A stretch of DNA of 64,000 bases, taken from Platycnemis pennipes. Lineage: Eukaryota; Arthropoda; Insecta; Odonata; Platycnemididae. Location of the stretch: assembly GCA_933228895.1 (NCBI GenBank), contig OW121854.1, forward strand, positions 9,427,131-9,491,130, read 5' to 3'. Below, in pieces: positions 22,620 through 35,200 of this stretch. Under the pieces are notes generated by a model. That model worked only from the letters and a program-made list of their open reading frames with translations. It was not told the origin of the DNA and searched no databases. Numbering within the stretch: the first letter of the stretch is position 1; each line of letters starts with the position of its first letter. The position numbers and the translations under genes were made by a program.

Positions 22620-23115
22620 TGTTATATTTTTATTTTTTATTTTAAAGAAAGAAAACCACATACAGCGATGATGCCATTTTTTAGTGGCCATTAACACTAC
22701 ATAAATTTTATAACATATTCAAGAAATAAAATAAAATAAAAGTAACAGGAAACAAATAGTAGGGAAGGCTATTCTGGGGACAGATGCGAAATACAAAGGC
22801 TGATGAACGATTTAATTGGGAGTGCAAAGGGATCGATGTGTTGTGGGAGGGAGTTCAATAGAGAGGAGAGACGGAAGAAAAGAGAACGTTTGGTGATCGA
22901 AAGTCAGGGAGTGGGGGTATGGAGTGAAGGATGAGAACAGGTGGGGCGGGAAGGAACTTTGAAGTTGACAAAGGAGAGCAAATCGGGGCAGTTGATGGTG
23001 GAATTGAGAATATTATAAATTAGTTTTAAGTCTGCTGTGAGTCTAAGGGTGCTAAGATTAGGGATGGCGAGGGAGGAGAGAATAGTATTGGTGGACATGT
23101 TACGAAATTGCAGTA
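22620..23115 (-). pseudogene. LINE 3' fragment, minus orientation
   Basis: The minus strand from about 23100 encodes LAIPNLSTLRLTADLKLIYN followed by NCPDLLSFVNFKVPSRPT, then after a frame break SLFNSLPQHIDPFA. The L..R..ADL.L.Y.I.....NCP.LL...NF.VP.R.TR order is the region just before the stop in jockey/CR1-like LINE polyproteins. It ends with an A-rich 3' region (poly-T on the plus strand near 22625). It is 5'-truncated at about 23115 and frame-shifted. Confidence 0.82.
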
Positions 23116-23944
23116 ATCTATTTTTTACTATTTTAGCAAAGAAATTACAGACACAGTCCAGGGATGAAAGATTTTATCTGTAAGTATTCTAGAAGAGAAT
23201 TTTCATAAATCCTTCGAGGAGTGAGTAAGGTGACAGGAGTCTTTCGAGCCTCACTCCTTTCTAAAAGCAATCTTTATGGGTGGCCCTATTTTTTAGCTGT
23301 GGGGACACTTAACCACTCGAATGATCCCAGATTCAATGGCTTTATTCTAACCAGGCCACACTAACACTCCATACTGAGAGTCACACAAACCTTTGCGAAG
23401 TATGGAAGAGAGAATTGGGTCGTTAACCACTCTTAACGCGAAGTTGTGTGCGTTGACTTCTGAAACCGAGTAGGTACACCTCACTCATTTAAATATGTGC
23501 GTTGAAGTTCAATGAGAAATGCATCCGATGGGTTGACCCAATTTTGACAGTACTCTCGCCTACTTTATTTGGACAGGTACACGAAGTCTGGACAAAATTA
23601 TGCGCGCTGTTCCCACAACAGTATAAAGAAGAGCACCCATTCCCTGCCAACGAGGACATTAAGCACACAATAGCCTTGCTTTGAACAGAGCTATTTTATT
23701 GGATGCGCGACTCCATCAGCGATGTTAGCCAGGTTGAACACTTGCGCATGCGTTGGGTTAGTTCCGTTTACACAAGTGCGTATCTCAATGTGTTGAGGAG
23801 TATGTACCAACGCCCGTAAATTGACAAGTTATCGCTGACCTGGACGCTTTTCAGAGTGAGCTTAGATCTATTATCGGCCATATTTGGCTTACATTCACTT
23901 TCTATGCGTGCATTTTTATTAGTTCATGCGTCTTTCCAGCAACA
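23116..23944. other. Stretch with nothing recognised
   Basis: A 60-codon plus-strand frame at 23502-23684 has no splice signals or familiar motif. No repeat was identified. Confidence 0.45.
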
Positions 23945-24570
23945 AGCGGCGTCGGAAGTGAGGGGCAGGGGGGGCATTCGGCTCCCCCCCCCCCATATTT
24001 TGCCCCGGGCCCTTGAGAAATGAATCTTCATTAATAAAAATTAAATTTCACTTGTTTCCAGCTTGCCTTTTCCCTTCTGACGCATATTCTACCACCTTCA
24101 TGTGCAATTTAAGCGGAATTCTAGTCTCTTTGGGGATCGGGTTGGTGTGGTGGCTAGAGTACTGCCCTCCCATCCCGAGGGCCCGGGTTCGATTCCCAGC
24201 AGTGGTGGATTTTTTTGTGGAAAACCGGTCCCCACTTGAGTGGCTAGTGGAGGGCAATTCAAGTACAGTACTCCGTCCGTCGGATGGGACGTTAAGCCGT
24301 GGTCCCCTTGGCGCCTTTCGTTAAGAGTAGGCTAATGCCGACACCGGGTTGTTTCCTGAATAAAACTCCTACCATTACCTATTTATCCACCTATCCTAAA
24401 AATGGCGCAAATGACCTCAGCTGTCGGTCACCACCCCTAAATAACCAACCAATCTAGTCTCTTCCCCCTCCTATCAGCAAAAAATGCGGGCCCTTTCATG
24501 GGCCCTTTTGTTACGAACCGGGCCCTTTTCAACGTTGGCCCCTCCCAGCGAAAATAGTTCCGACGCCCCG
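23945..24570. mobile_element. DNA element with 8- to 9-bp target duplication, split by a SINE
   Basis: GGCGTCGGAA near the left end (23948-23957) is answered by TTCCGACGCC near the right end (24558-24567). CCAGCAACA occurs on both sides (23936-23944 and 24571-24579). An 8-bp duplication is usual for hAT elements; the ninth matching base may be chance. Both subterminal regions are rich in GGGCCC and long C or G runs. Without the SINE inside it the element is about 300 bp, so it is a MITE with no transposase. Confidence 0.75.
24131..24452 (+). mobile_element. Reference copy of SINE S1, complete with target duplication
   Basis: TCTAGTCTCTT at 24120-24130 is repeated exactly at 24453-24463, giving precise ends and a length of 322 bp. 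The head carries GTGTGGTGGCTAGAGTACTG (box A region) and a perfect box B, GGTTCGATTCC (24186-24196). The body has TCCGTCCGTCGGATGGGACG, TTAAGCCGTGGTCCCCTTGG and CTAATGCCGACACCGGGTT. The tail includes TGGCGCAAATGACCTCAGCT and ends TAAATAACCAACCA. The 11-bp duplication fits LINE-driven insertion. It sits inside the DNA element 23945-24570, so it arrived later. Confidence 0.93.
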
Positions 24571-24579
24571 CCAGCAACA

Positions 24580-25682
24580 GAAGATGGTTCGAACCGAAAA
24601 GTGAAATTATGGAAAACAATTACATTTATGAGTGTTCCCTGGTAGGAAAGCAAAATTAAGGTATTTTATTAAAATGACTGATCTTTTTAAGATAAAGAAG
24701 CTACCCATCCTTTGCATGATGGATAGTCATCCTCTTATTCACTTAACCAGAAGGTTCAATCTGAAGCGCAGAAACTTCCAGTAAAAAACCATGAGGTAAG
24801 CTATGATTACAAATTAAGTATGATCCATCCTGATCGATTAAATTTGAAGAATAACATTGATTACATTTCACTTGAGGGTAGAACTAAAAATGCAATAAAT
24901 TTTATGCTTTAAAAATTTTCTGTGACACAAAGAAATCGCATTGTTCAAGTGCAATTAATACCATGAGTGGTCGTTTGGATTTGATCCCGGGATATTCTAG
25001 TTGCCTCAGCATTTACCCAATTTGATCAATTCACTTTTCTGCTCAAATCAGATTACCTACATATGTATGCACTTGAAAATCATGGTACACTATCACTTAA
25101 TGTAATTGATTAGTTAACTTGGTACTTTTTGCCATAGATCATGAAAATTTGGCTTTTGGAGGTTTGTATACCCTACGTTTTCCCTTTGTGATTCTCGCAA
25201 ACTGTTTCTTTATTTCGAAAATTACACCATTATGATCGCTAATAAACTTATTGGAATCCAAGCTTGCTACTATTTCTGGCGTATTTGTTGCAAATATGTT
25301 GTAGTCGTATTAAAAATTGGTTCAATGCGTGCACTTTAATAACACCAAGGAGCCTTTCACAGGTGACGCGGTTTCTAACTGTAACAAGTGTGATTATGTA
25401 CATTAAGACTTTTCACACCATGAACCCTTCATAAAATAATTTCACGTCAACATAAATATGACATTGCAAACATTAGTTTAGTAGCAATTAATCGAAAAAA
25501 CAGAGGTAAAATTAAGTCGCTGTTTTTTTTGGAATTTAATCATGTTTGCATGAAATGATTGTGTGTGTAATGCATGTTTGCACTGTTTCCCAAACGTTTG
25601 TTTTCATTTTGGATGAAAAATAAAATTTGTCGTTTCAACCCGAATGTATTTATAGAAATCCTTCCTTGGGTAGGGTAAACTT
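24580..25682. other. Stretch with nothing recognised
   Basis: AT-rich, no long frame or identifiable repeat. Confidence 0.5.
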
Positions 25683-25757
25683 AAGTGCAGGATTGGTGAA
25701 AATTCACTCCCCTGCCATACACCCTCAAGATTGCTTGCAGGATGATAAGTAGATATA
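25683..25757 (+). mobile_element. LINE 3' tail, first of two adjacent
   Basis: GGATTGGTGAAAATTCACTC, CCTGCCATACACCCTC and TTGCTTGCAGG..GATAAGTAGATATAG follow the (GTAGAT)n-tailed LINE order with substitutions. Confidence 0.75.
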
Positions 25758-25763
25758 GGCAGG

Positions 25764-25816
25764 TGGTGCATGTTTGGTGACTATTTATCCCCTGACAGAC
25801 ACCTTTATTCTACCTT
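25764..25816 (+). mobile_element. LINE 3' tail, second of two adjacent
   Basis: GTGCATGTTTGGTGACTATT, CCCCTGACAGACACCTTTAT match the same LINE end. It stops before the GTAGAT tract. Confidence 0.75.
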
Positions 25817-27374
25817 GAAGTGTGTTTTGCAGTTTAATCCATGATAATGAATTTTCCAAGCGGAAAATCCGGATACTGAGGAAAAAGTGCTCAAAAAATT
25901 ATAAAAATATTTTAAGAATCTTTAACTTTAACCTCCATATCACTCGTGAAAGATCTCGGATTGCGGTAGATATTGATTTTGCAGAATCCTCAGTAGCCGA
26001 GCATGAAATACTAACGAGTGCACAAAAGGTGGAAAATAATAGACAATTTGAGCCTGTAAAATTGTGTTTCGCTATCGGGAGAAATGCTGCTCCTTCAGAA
26101 TTGAAGGCATCAAATCTGATAAAAAATAAATCAGTTCCAATCACCTCGCTGTCAAATGACGACAGGTTTTATCGAAGTGAAATTCATCGGACAGCAACTC
26201 CCTCTTCCAGGCAAAACAAATGCCTCACCGCGCAACGTGCCCCATCGCAATTTAGAGGCACGGAGTGAGAAAGAGCATTTTCACCGCATTCTCTGTCGAA
26301 GCGGATCTAATCGCTGTGGAAAATGAACGGCGATCCAGCGCGGACACGCTTGGGATTTCCCGTGTTATGCTCGAAGTTACCACCGTTTCAATCGTGCTGG
26401 AAATAGTGGATATTTCGTGAAGCATTCATTGATGCTTATCTCTCAAGCTATCTAATAGCTTTATATATACACTATAGTGCAACAAACAATCCTTTTATCC
26501 GCTGTTTTTTACCTTAAAATGCTTGCAATTTTGCCAAAACAGACCATGAGAATAAAATGTGAAATACATGTGCAAAATGAGAACAAAAGTAGTTATAAGA
26601 AAGTAAAGATGTAGCATATAATCTTTTGAGATTACTCAACAGGACTTAATCATTTTATTCAACTTATATAATTGTCGATAAAGAATTAAAACAGGTTTTA
26701 ATCAGGGAATTTTACAGAAAGTGTGCCAGCAACCGATAGGAATAAATTTTACTTGGTTGAAACGTTAAAACATTCGCTTTTTACCTACTGACTACCCTGA
26801 GAGCCACCTCAAGGGTGCGTTAGTAACTATTTATACCCTACGTATTATTACGTTTTATTATTAAATATTTTTATTCTCGCCTTATTATGTATTATTAAAT
26901 TTATTTCTATAGCCTACCTAATGTGGGATTAGTATGAATATCGTGCGAGATTGACTAAAAATTCCACTTGTCATTCAACATGCAATAAAAAATCTGAGAA
27001 TCAATAAAACATGCAATGCATATGTTGGGGATTCATACCATCCTGACTACACCCATTGAATCCAATGCCCAATTTTAATATCTGCCCATCGTAATTTTAC
27101 TTTAATTTTGTCATAACTAACTTTCGTTTCCCAGTAAATTTTACAAATGTACTGCAAAATTATTAATCATGAGTATTTTCATTTTTTGCTGATCACAGAT
27201 AGTTTGTCCTTTAGAACCGTAAGAGATCAGTAAGCTGACTGCAATATTGATAAAAAATTAAAGGATTTGTAAAGCGTCATCAACATTATCATATGTTTTT
27301 AAGTCTGTTCCCACTCTTACTGACGCTTCCTAAATAAATAAAACCTAGAGGAAAGATATTACGACCGAAGGAAG
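25817..27374. other. Non-coding stretch
   Basis: A 148-codon plus-strand frame at 25822-26268 is the longest here, but it starts inside a LINE tail, shows no familiar motif and ends without a splice site. The rest is AT-rich. Confidence 0.45.
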
Positions 27375-27606
27375 GAAAAATGGAAGGAAAACCCAGCCCC
27401 GGTAATAGCCTACCCTTAGCAAAAGGAAAAGGGGTTCACTGTTTAACGTTCCACACGACAGACGGAGTACTGAACGTAAAATGCTCTCAACATAGAAATT
27501 GTGGCCAGTTAACCAACGCAAAATATCTTCCTCTGCTGGGAGTCAAACTCGGGCTCTCAGGGTGGGAGGCGAGTATTTCAAACACCACCCAAACCAGATA
27601 CCCAAT
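27375..27606 (-). mobile_element. SINE S1, diverged, minus orientation
   Basis: The plus strand reads CCCCGGTAATAGCCTACC, GTTTAACGTTCCACACGACAG, ACGGAGTACTG, then GGGAGTCAAACTCGGGCTCTC (box B relic) and GGGAGGCGAGTATT. That is the S1 order in reverse with several insertions. Confidence 0.82.
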
Positions 27607-27817
27607 CTTATAGAGAGTATTTTGGAGATACAAAACATGAACGAAAATATCGTGCCACTTCGTGATGCCACCAATATAAAAGCAAATGGAGGTGGATTTT
27701 TACGTTGAGAGACAAGAATGAGCATGGATGCCATTCAATTGGTAGTAACTTAATGGAAAACACAAAGGAAGCAGATACTCTGAGGAATGGAAGAGCTCAT
27801 TTGAGCTTTCAACTCAC

Positions 27818-27877
27818 CTGAGCCACGGGACAATGTTGTCGCTGGTGCGCGTGACATCCTGTGAGGCTCGTCTCCCT
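27818..27877 (-). CDS. Internal exon of the minus-strand split gene (60 bp)
   Basis: The minus strand shows CCTTCTCCTCACGCGATGCACAG, a pyrimidine-rich acceptor, then 60 bp ending GTGGCTCAG followed by the strong donor GTGAGTTG. All three frames are open in so short an exon. The one that leaves two bases at the end reads GRRASQDVTRTSDNIVPWL, has C or G at about three quarters of its third positions and splices cleanly into 18866-19005 through an AGG codon. The exon is far richer in GC than the intron on either side. The peptide has no recognised domain; RRASQD resembles a basophilic kinase target, which is only a resemblance. Introns on both sides would be phase 2. The neighbouring exon downstream is about 8.8 kb away. 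Confidence 0.75.
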
Positions 27878-30800
27878 CTGTGCATCGCGTGAGGAGAAGG
27901 TGCAGGGATGCGGAAAGCAAATAAAATTAAAATTAATAAAAAGAAGCAAAAAAAAAGCTAGGAAATAAATATCCTTCATCAAACAAGTCAAAAATAAAGC
28001 ATATGAAAAATGAACAAAAAATACTGCAAAAGAAAAATCTGCAATTATTTTAACTGAGTTTCAAACTCACGTTCGTACAAGAAAATGATGCAAAAAAAGT
28101 TTTCGTAAATCCGAACAAACTATAAATTAAACAAGAAAAAATAAATGCTTGGAAGTTTTGGCAAAAATAGGGATTGTTTAAAACTATAAAGCTTGCAAGG
28201 TGTGGAAAGTCACAAAACTACTATCAATAATTAAATTGCATGCACAACGTAACACTAGAGCAAATAAAGTTACGTATTATAAAAGCATAGAAAGCTTTAA
28301 TTGTAATAAAAGAAAAAAATACAAATATGAACCACCAAAAATAAAATTCATCCTACATTTCAAACATATTATTACATAGCAAAGCACTGAATAGTAAATG
28401 AAAATGCATAAAAAACAACAAATTTAATTAAGAGCTGTAGCAAAAGGAAAAAACTCACTGGTAATTCATGTTCCCGAAATTAGCAAGAGAATGTAAAGAG
28501 TGAAATTCCCGAAGCATAATTTTATCCCCTTTGGGATATCTCCTGTGATCTCCCGTAAGCGTGATACCCCCCGAAGCATAATTTTATCCCCTTTGGGATC
28601 AAATTTAGCTATGAGGAATATGATTAAAATTAGCCTAAAAAGTCCAAATTGAATACGTTATTGCTGATTAACAACGATGAAAAATTTAAAAGCTGGAATT
28701 AATTGACTTTTTAAAATGAAGTTTTAACAGATTTTGAATAAAATTCGAACTCTATCATGTTAAATAACTCTCAGAGCAATGGATAAGCATGACAGTATTC
28801 GTAAGAGGGTGAGACATAGAGGGATCGCAAAAAAAACAATGAAGAAATTCAAATACATTAGCACCTCTACAGCAACTTCCTGATACAAAAAAAGTTGAGG
28901 CGTTGAGCGTTGTTTTGACGGAATCAAAAATTATTTGGGTAAAGGACAAAATTCCAAACGCATATTTTGTACCCTCTTAATCAGAATAAGTACAAAAGGA
29001 CTTTTGATTTTTCCCATCTTAAATATAGATCATCTTACACTTACACTTATTTAGGTTTCTTCAACAAGTGCAATTCATGTAGCAATTCATATACCATCCG
29101 GAGTACTGATATGTAATAGGTTCATAAGTTAACTTTACAAATATACGTTTTCTACAAAATGAATAAACTATGTTGTAAAATTAGGGCGTTGTTTAAACAC
29201 TTTTGGGAATTATCAAATTATCAATTTCAATAGAATAAAATACCAAGAACATTAAACCGTTGATAGCAAGAGCAGTTTTAGTGAATCATTTAGAGGGGTC
29301 CAAGAGGTAACGCCATTTAGGACATGTTTGAATTTGGCTATGGTAGAGTTTTTTATAGAATGAAGGAATGTTGAAGATAAACCTGGAGTTGGTATTAGCC
29401 GCATCATATCAACATATGCTAAGGGGTCCATGACTTGATGACTTGATGTGTCTAATACGTCTCTCTACTAGCGATGAATTATTAATAAAACATGGTACCT
29501 AATATTGACTGGTGGATAACCATATGCGTTAGGTCTTTTGCTAAGCAAAACATTCTTTTCTATTTAATGAGAATGTCACCCTTCATTTATGTAATGAAGA
29601 ATAAAAAGTTATTTGTATACTGAATTTACAACAGTATACAATTTTCAAGGGAGAAATTCGCATAAATAGCAATTTAAAATAGTGGAAAATTAATATTTAG
29701 ATTTCCTCTGAAAGAATATTTTTGAATTTGTATAGGTACTCTTCGAAGACACATTCAAATTGCCGGACACATTGGTGTTTACCAGATTGCACACAAACAC
29801 TTTCAGCAACCGATTTTAGAGAGATATTCTGCTACATATCAACTATTTTTATGATAATTAGATTTTTATGGTCCACTTACTTCCATAAATCGCGACGTAT
29901 TCTGAAGGGAAACGTGCGTGATTTAATAAAGGTAAATTAAAAAAGTTATTCCTCTTAAAAATCGCGAATCACCCTATTTCAATGGTTTATGGCATTTTCC
30001 TTATTTTTAGTTATGACATTGCTTAGCATATAAAATCGCTTGGAGTTTTTATAACTACCGTTATATCTACAGAGTTATAACCATTTAACGAAATGGCAAT
30101 GACGCTTCAGTTACAATCAAAACAATGCTACAGCGTATCATAGCAGGTGATACCAACGAAAGGTATACGCTCTCTCGCAATCCAACTACCGACTACTACT
30201 CTGTCAACCGCTTGTTCCTCTCCAGCCCAGTGCTTTTGGAAAACATGATATCCGAACGGAACGTGTTTCGCGACCCTAGCCATTGGCGCGACATCCAGTC
30301 ACAAAATGAGGGTCAAAGGACCGATTTCATTCCGTCGACATTGCGAACCCCTTCGACTACGGTTGATTGATCGTATAAACAGGATCCGCCCTCTAATATC
30401 CTCCTCATCCCCATTCATCTCCCTCTTTGACACGAAGTAACTTCATTCCCGTGTCACTACTTCCTATCCATTTTCCATATTCCAATTTGCAATTTCGATC
30501 TCTGGGAATCCCATGACTAAATACGCGGTGGAAACAGACACTGGTTTGAGTAACGAATCCTGCGAATCGGTCCGTTAGGATTGGAAAAGTTCAACTTACG
30601 CGAGCATAAGGGTTTATCCGATAGCAGACTCGATCACAAATCTACGTAACACGTGCAGACACTATTTTTTTAAATTATGTATGTGGAGAGCGAAAACGTG
30701 ATCGCCATTTTCCCATGTTAATCCATTTTCCCATATTGCCGCGCCCTTCTAGTCATCAACCTCAAATGATATCGCTAGTCATTAGAGGTGAGCTTATCAT

Positions 30801-31507
30801 CATAGTGATGACTCGTAATGTATAATTTACCCAACGCATATTTTACTCTTTTTTCGAGTTCTTCTTCACCCCAATAAAGCTCCGTGCACTAAGAATCCAA
30901 ATTACATGACATTGCACATTTTTTAAAGAAAAAAATGGACTTTTTTTGGAGCTCGCTCACGCCCTCTTTTGAGGCCCATAATATACCTACGGTCTCTAAT
31001 AAAGATCCATAATGATCCACAGAGGATTAAAGGTTAAGCGAGTCAACATGCGTTCGTCCACTTTTTCATAAGAACGCTAACATAGAAACGATCCCAAAAA
31101 TAATTTCCCACTTTCTTCTTGGCAACAATCATTCTTGCAATATTATCTCTTGTCCCACCATCAACATTCGCCGCTCAAATGAATAGACTGCATTATAATT
31201 TTTCCTCGGTAAGTGGCGCCACATCTGGTTATTTCATTTTTGGGTACAGTTCAAAAATTTCCGCTCCAATTCTCAGCAATGCAATCACTCAGTCGATAAT
31301 AACGTCTTCGTGACTGTGGGATGATTGGAAGTGGGAATGATAATTAGTTTTTAATAGTGGATTATAGTAGGTACTAACGCAACCTAGTAGATAGAATAAA
31401 TGATACTCGGAAGTAGTGACATTAGTAACGACACTGGTCGTACCGTAATAAATGATTAGTAGAAGTTTGAGAAAATATTTCACGGAAAATGTCAGTAATG
31501 GATTAAA
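27878..31507. other. Long intron-like stretch, AT-rich
   Basis: It contains the 30-bp direct repeat at 28508-28599 and a possible SINE relic near 29370-29450 (CTGGAGTTGGTATTAGCC, GCTAAGGGGTCCATG). A slightly GC-richer patch at 30090-30660 has an 81-codon plus-strand frame (30125-30370) with no motif. No exon is supported. Confidence 0.5.
28508..28599 (+). repeat. Two exact 30-bp direct repeats
   Basis: CCCGAAGCATAATTTTATCC plus CCTTTGGGAT occurs at 28508-28537 and unchanged at 28570-28599, 62 bp apart. The 32-base spacer has CTCCTGTGATCTCCCGTAAG, which weakly resembles the reversed LINE tail (CTCCTGCGATCCACCGTGAG at 5636). Confidence 0.85.
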
Positions 31508-31589
31508 ATTGAAGTTTATTTTATTTATTTATTATATTAACAACAACATAGAACATTATTTATTGCTTTAGTTACAACATGTCCACTGA

Positions 31590-31845
31590 AAACCCTAAAA
31601 AGAAGACGGGACAACTTAATCGGCCACATCTAAAGACACGATGACCTGATGAAGACAATCGTCGAGGGAAAAGTGGACGGGAAGAATGGAAAAGGCAGGC
31701 CTCGTATGAGATATATGGAGCATGTCGTGAAGGATGTAAAGGAGATGATTTACGTCAATATGAAGAGGTTGGCCGATAGAAGAATCGAGTGGAGGGCTGC
31801 GTCAAACCAATCCTAGGATTGTTGACCGATGGTGATGATGACAAC
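31590..31845 (+). pseudogene. LINE C-terminus with GATGAT tail, one in-frame stop
   Basis: One frame reads GHI, then TAA (31631-31633), then RHDDLMKTIVEGKVDG, KGRPRMRYMEHVVKDV, MKRLADRRIEWRAASNQS and the natural stop, followed by GGATTGTTGACCGATGGTGATGATG. The GH-hydrophobic-RHD...EGK..G..G.GRPR..Y......E.R.EWR.ASNQS order is the C-terminus of a widespread insect LINE polyprotein class (annotated in databases as endonuclease-reverse transcriptase). Everything upstream is missing. Confidence 0.85.
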
Positions 31846-31934
31846 TTAGCTATTGTAAAATGATAGGTAATCCCGATTTTGGCTATTTTTTGGCATGCCT
31901 GATTAAAGTTAGTTATTTGATATTTTGGGGAGGC

Positions 31935-32252
31935 GTCAAAAGCCATAGGTCATTTGCGCCATTAGCATAGGTGGGTAGTTATATAGGTAGACTTTTTAAT
32001 AGCAACGAATGAAGTTGGGAAATAAGCACTGTGTTTTAGTTAACCTGCTCTTAACGGCGTTAACCTGCTCTTAACGAAATGTGCCAAGAAGTCCACGGTT
32101 TTACGAACGGAGTACTTCACTCGAGGCACACTCCACAATGCACCCAACTGATGACTGGTAGCCCAAGATAAAACTCAACCTCAGCCAGGATCTGAACCCG
32201 AGACCCTGGTACTGGAAGACAATACGCGAAAAACCCGATCCCCATATCTCAT
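31935..32252 (-). mobile_element. SINE S1, near full length, minus orientation
   Basis: The distal tail is present (GGTCATTTGCGCCATTAG at 31949-31966, inverse of TGGCGCAAATGACC in the 24131 copy). Further right come CTCTTAACG, AAGTCCACGGTTTTACG, ACGGAGTACTTCACTCGAGG, a box B relic (GGATCTGAACCCGAGACC) and AACCCGATCCCC. A 20-bp block (TTAACCTGCTCTTAACGGCG) is tandemly doubled at 32040-32078. Confidence 0.82.
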
Positions 32253-35200
32253 TGAATATCTGAATTTAAACGCATTAATTTAATTGCTTTCCATCTCTCC
32301 CTGCATGCATTGCTAGAGCGCTACCATACATTAATTTTCATAAGATTTGTGCAAAATCTGCCATTCATAGTGTTAGATTGAGGGATTGTGTTCGATAGGA
32401 GGCCACATTGAATGTGAATTCACCTTGATAACTTATATTTAAATTGTAAAATTGCTCGGGTGATCAGTATCCTATTGTGTAGTCACCCCATTCCACACAC
32501 TCTTCTGATATCATTCAGGATACAATAAATACAGATTCTTCACACACACGGCATTGATCGTAATGCATCTAATGTATTTGCAAGTTTTATTTCAGACGGG
32601 TCTCTCGAGTAGTGAATGAATTTTTTCCTTTAGTAAAATACAATACTATACGTAAAATATTGAGCATTAGGTATACATGCAAAAAGAAATATAATCAATT
32701 ACAGAGGGATGAGGGATGAAAGAAAGTTTGTGATCATAGATTTAGAGTGTCTTCAGTTGCATGTTGTCCATTCCATAACCACATTTTTAACAGTTTAATA
32801 TAAACCTAGGTTCACCTGAGACTCATGAAGGCACATCTAATTTCCGTAAAATCTTCTTTCTTTGCAATACTTACACTCTAAATTCTCGTCATGAAACAAT
32901 CAAATAAACCTGTTTCAAAATTCTTTGTATCAACAAACTTTCATTTTCAGCAATAAATGAATACAATTCTTAGGTTTCTGCAAATGACACAATTATATTA
33001 TGTGGTTAATGTTTTGGTTTCGTTTGTATCGCAGATTTATTAATGGCACGTTTATGAAATGAGAATTTAATTATTTAACTTAGAATCCTAAGAATGAATT
33101 CTTTTAATGAATTGATTGCATGGTTTAAAAATTGATGAATTATTTATGAGAAATTAATCTTGAGATTCTGTTTTAATGATGGATACCCTTTCTTTTGAAG
33201 CAAACTTGCTACTTTAAGGTCTTAAATTCATCAAAAAAGTTTCGAGAAAGCATTCATTATAAAAAATATATAAACCCTTCAAACACAATCAGCAACTTTA
33301 ACTGACGCGGAAAAAAACACTCAAATTTCAGATTGATAATGAAATCAAAATATTTGAGTCACCCCGAATGCGGCATTTGAAATTGGCTTTCCGTTCTTCC
33401 TGACATCAAAACCGAACGAGTAATTTTTTGCTCCCATCGCATACAATGCTTTATCACGCATATTACACACTGTATGACCGGTGTAAGTATTAAGAGCTCC
33501 CGCCTCTGCTGGTTTTGCAAGGATCAAAATCACCATGTCAAAAGGATGGTGGGCGGAGGCATAAGTGAGAACGTGGGAGGGTATTGGGAGGAAAATGGTA
33601 ACAACGCCTACGTGTGTATCCATGGCAACCGCCTCCCACTCTCTGGCCTGCACAACGGCATCCGTCTTCTAGACATCCCGTCCGTCCACCCCAATAAGCC
33701 TTTCCTGCCGTCTTATTCTTCGCATCCTTTCCAGACCACCCCCGTTATAATAATAGCTACTATTCTTACAACCTCTCGACCGTTCCATCTCAACACAGCA
33801 GAAGGCAATTGCTTCTATGCGCCAAAGCCTTCTTTCCTCGTCTCCCTTTATTTTTTATCAGGAAAACTTTATTTCAGTGTATTGCAACCGCACGTGAGAG
33901 TGTAGCACAACATATAAATCCATCCCTTTTGTCCACGGGGTACATGTAGCACAGGTGGCGTGTAGCAAACAGCGCTGGAGCTGTGATGTCCCAGCACTCA
34001 ACAAGGATTCTGCTCGAAGAACCAAGAGAAAAATGAGAATAAGGATGGACTAAGGTTTGCGATGTAGCGAAACTATAGCTCCGCCAACTTGTATGAATGA
34101 GAACGCAAGTATAAATAGAAGCTATATCTCAGCTTTTTTTATCCAATGTGTGTTTCTTTTATCGAGTGGCCCTGTTGACATTTCGCATCTTCCGATTGTA
34201 TAGTTTGAATATTTTTGTCTTTTCTAACAAGAAATATTTCGCAATAATCCAGAAGACTGTTTAGATCTCGCTGATAATCTTATAACTAACTGTTTTTCCA
34301 ATAATACTGAATGTGACTGTCCGACTCTCCTAAAATTAGATAACTTCCTGTATTATTACGAATAAAACCATATTTTTTTGTTCTACTTAATGTCCTTAGG
34401 CTCACTAAATCCTGTATTTTAAACAAATATACCAATCAAGTTGCAGTATAACAATTTTTATAGAAATATATTGTCGAGATATTTCTTCAGTAGCGCACAT
34501 AAATTTCTAAACCTTGTACCTCGAACGTATTTATATCGTATCCTGGCAGCCTAAGCAATATTTATTCGTAAGCTTAAGCAATTCTAAACTAACTCTGCCC
34601 TTCAGTTTTACTGCTCGAAACATTAATTGAAATTATCGAAGGGGAATTTGGAAGGTAATATTTATTGTTCCGTTGATAATTCATAAAGTCTTTTGATTAA
34701 GTTATTATCGTTATTATTTTCATGTATACATACAATGCCGCAGTATCCTACCTCGACCTAGTAGTTAAAGCTGCTTCGTCTACCCCCACGAAGAGTCTAT
34801 TACATTTTTCTAGCTATCCCAGAATGAATCTCAAAATGGCAAGCTAACATGAAGTAGTTTACCGGATTTCTTTAAAGTGGATCCAATTAACATTGAATGC
34901 TAAAGAAGACTGCAATTAATTTTGCTCAAGTTTTTACCATTATTTCTTAAAGACATCGAGTAGACATTACTCATAACCTGAGTGGATGAGCTCAAATAAC
35001 TTGTTGTTAGCGTAAATTAAAGCATAATTATTTGAATCTATCAAAGGTAGAAGGTAAATATACCGCTAGAGTAGGCGTGCAAGTTACAAGGCACAACACC
35101 AATGAGTTTTTTCTACATCCAAAGAAAATATCAAATTTCAATTCATATTTCTGAAAGCCATCAATGCTTGTGAAAGTTGGAATTCTTCATTATTTGGCAG

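Noticed and set aside
25822..26268. 148-codon plus-strand frame
   Set aside because: It starts immediately beside a LINE tail, has no motif and no donor or acceptor.
28508..28599. CRISPR-like repeat pair
   Set aside because: Only two repeats and a eukaryotic context; no array and no cas genes.
30600..30660. Minus-strand 42-bp micro-exon before GTAAGTTG
   Set aside because: Weak acceptor, and both its phases disagree with the neighbouring exons.
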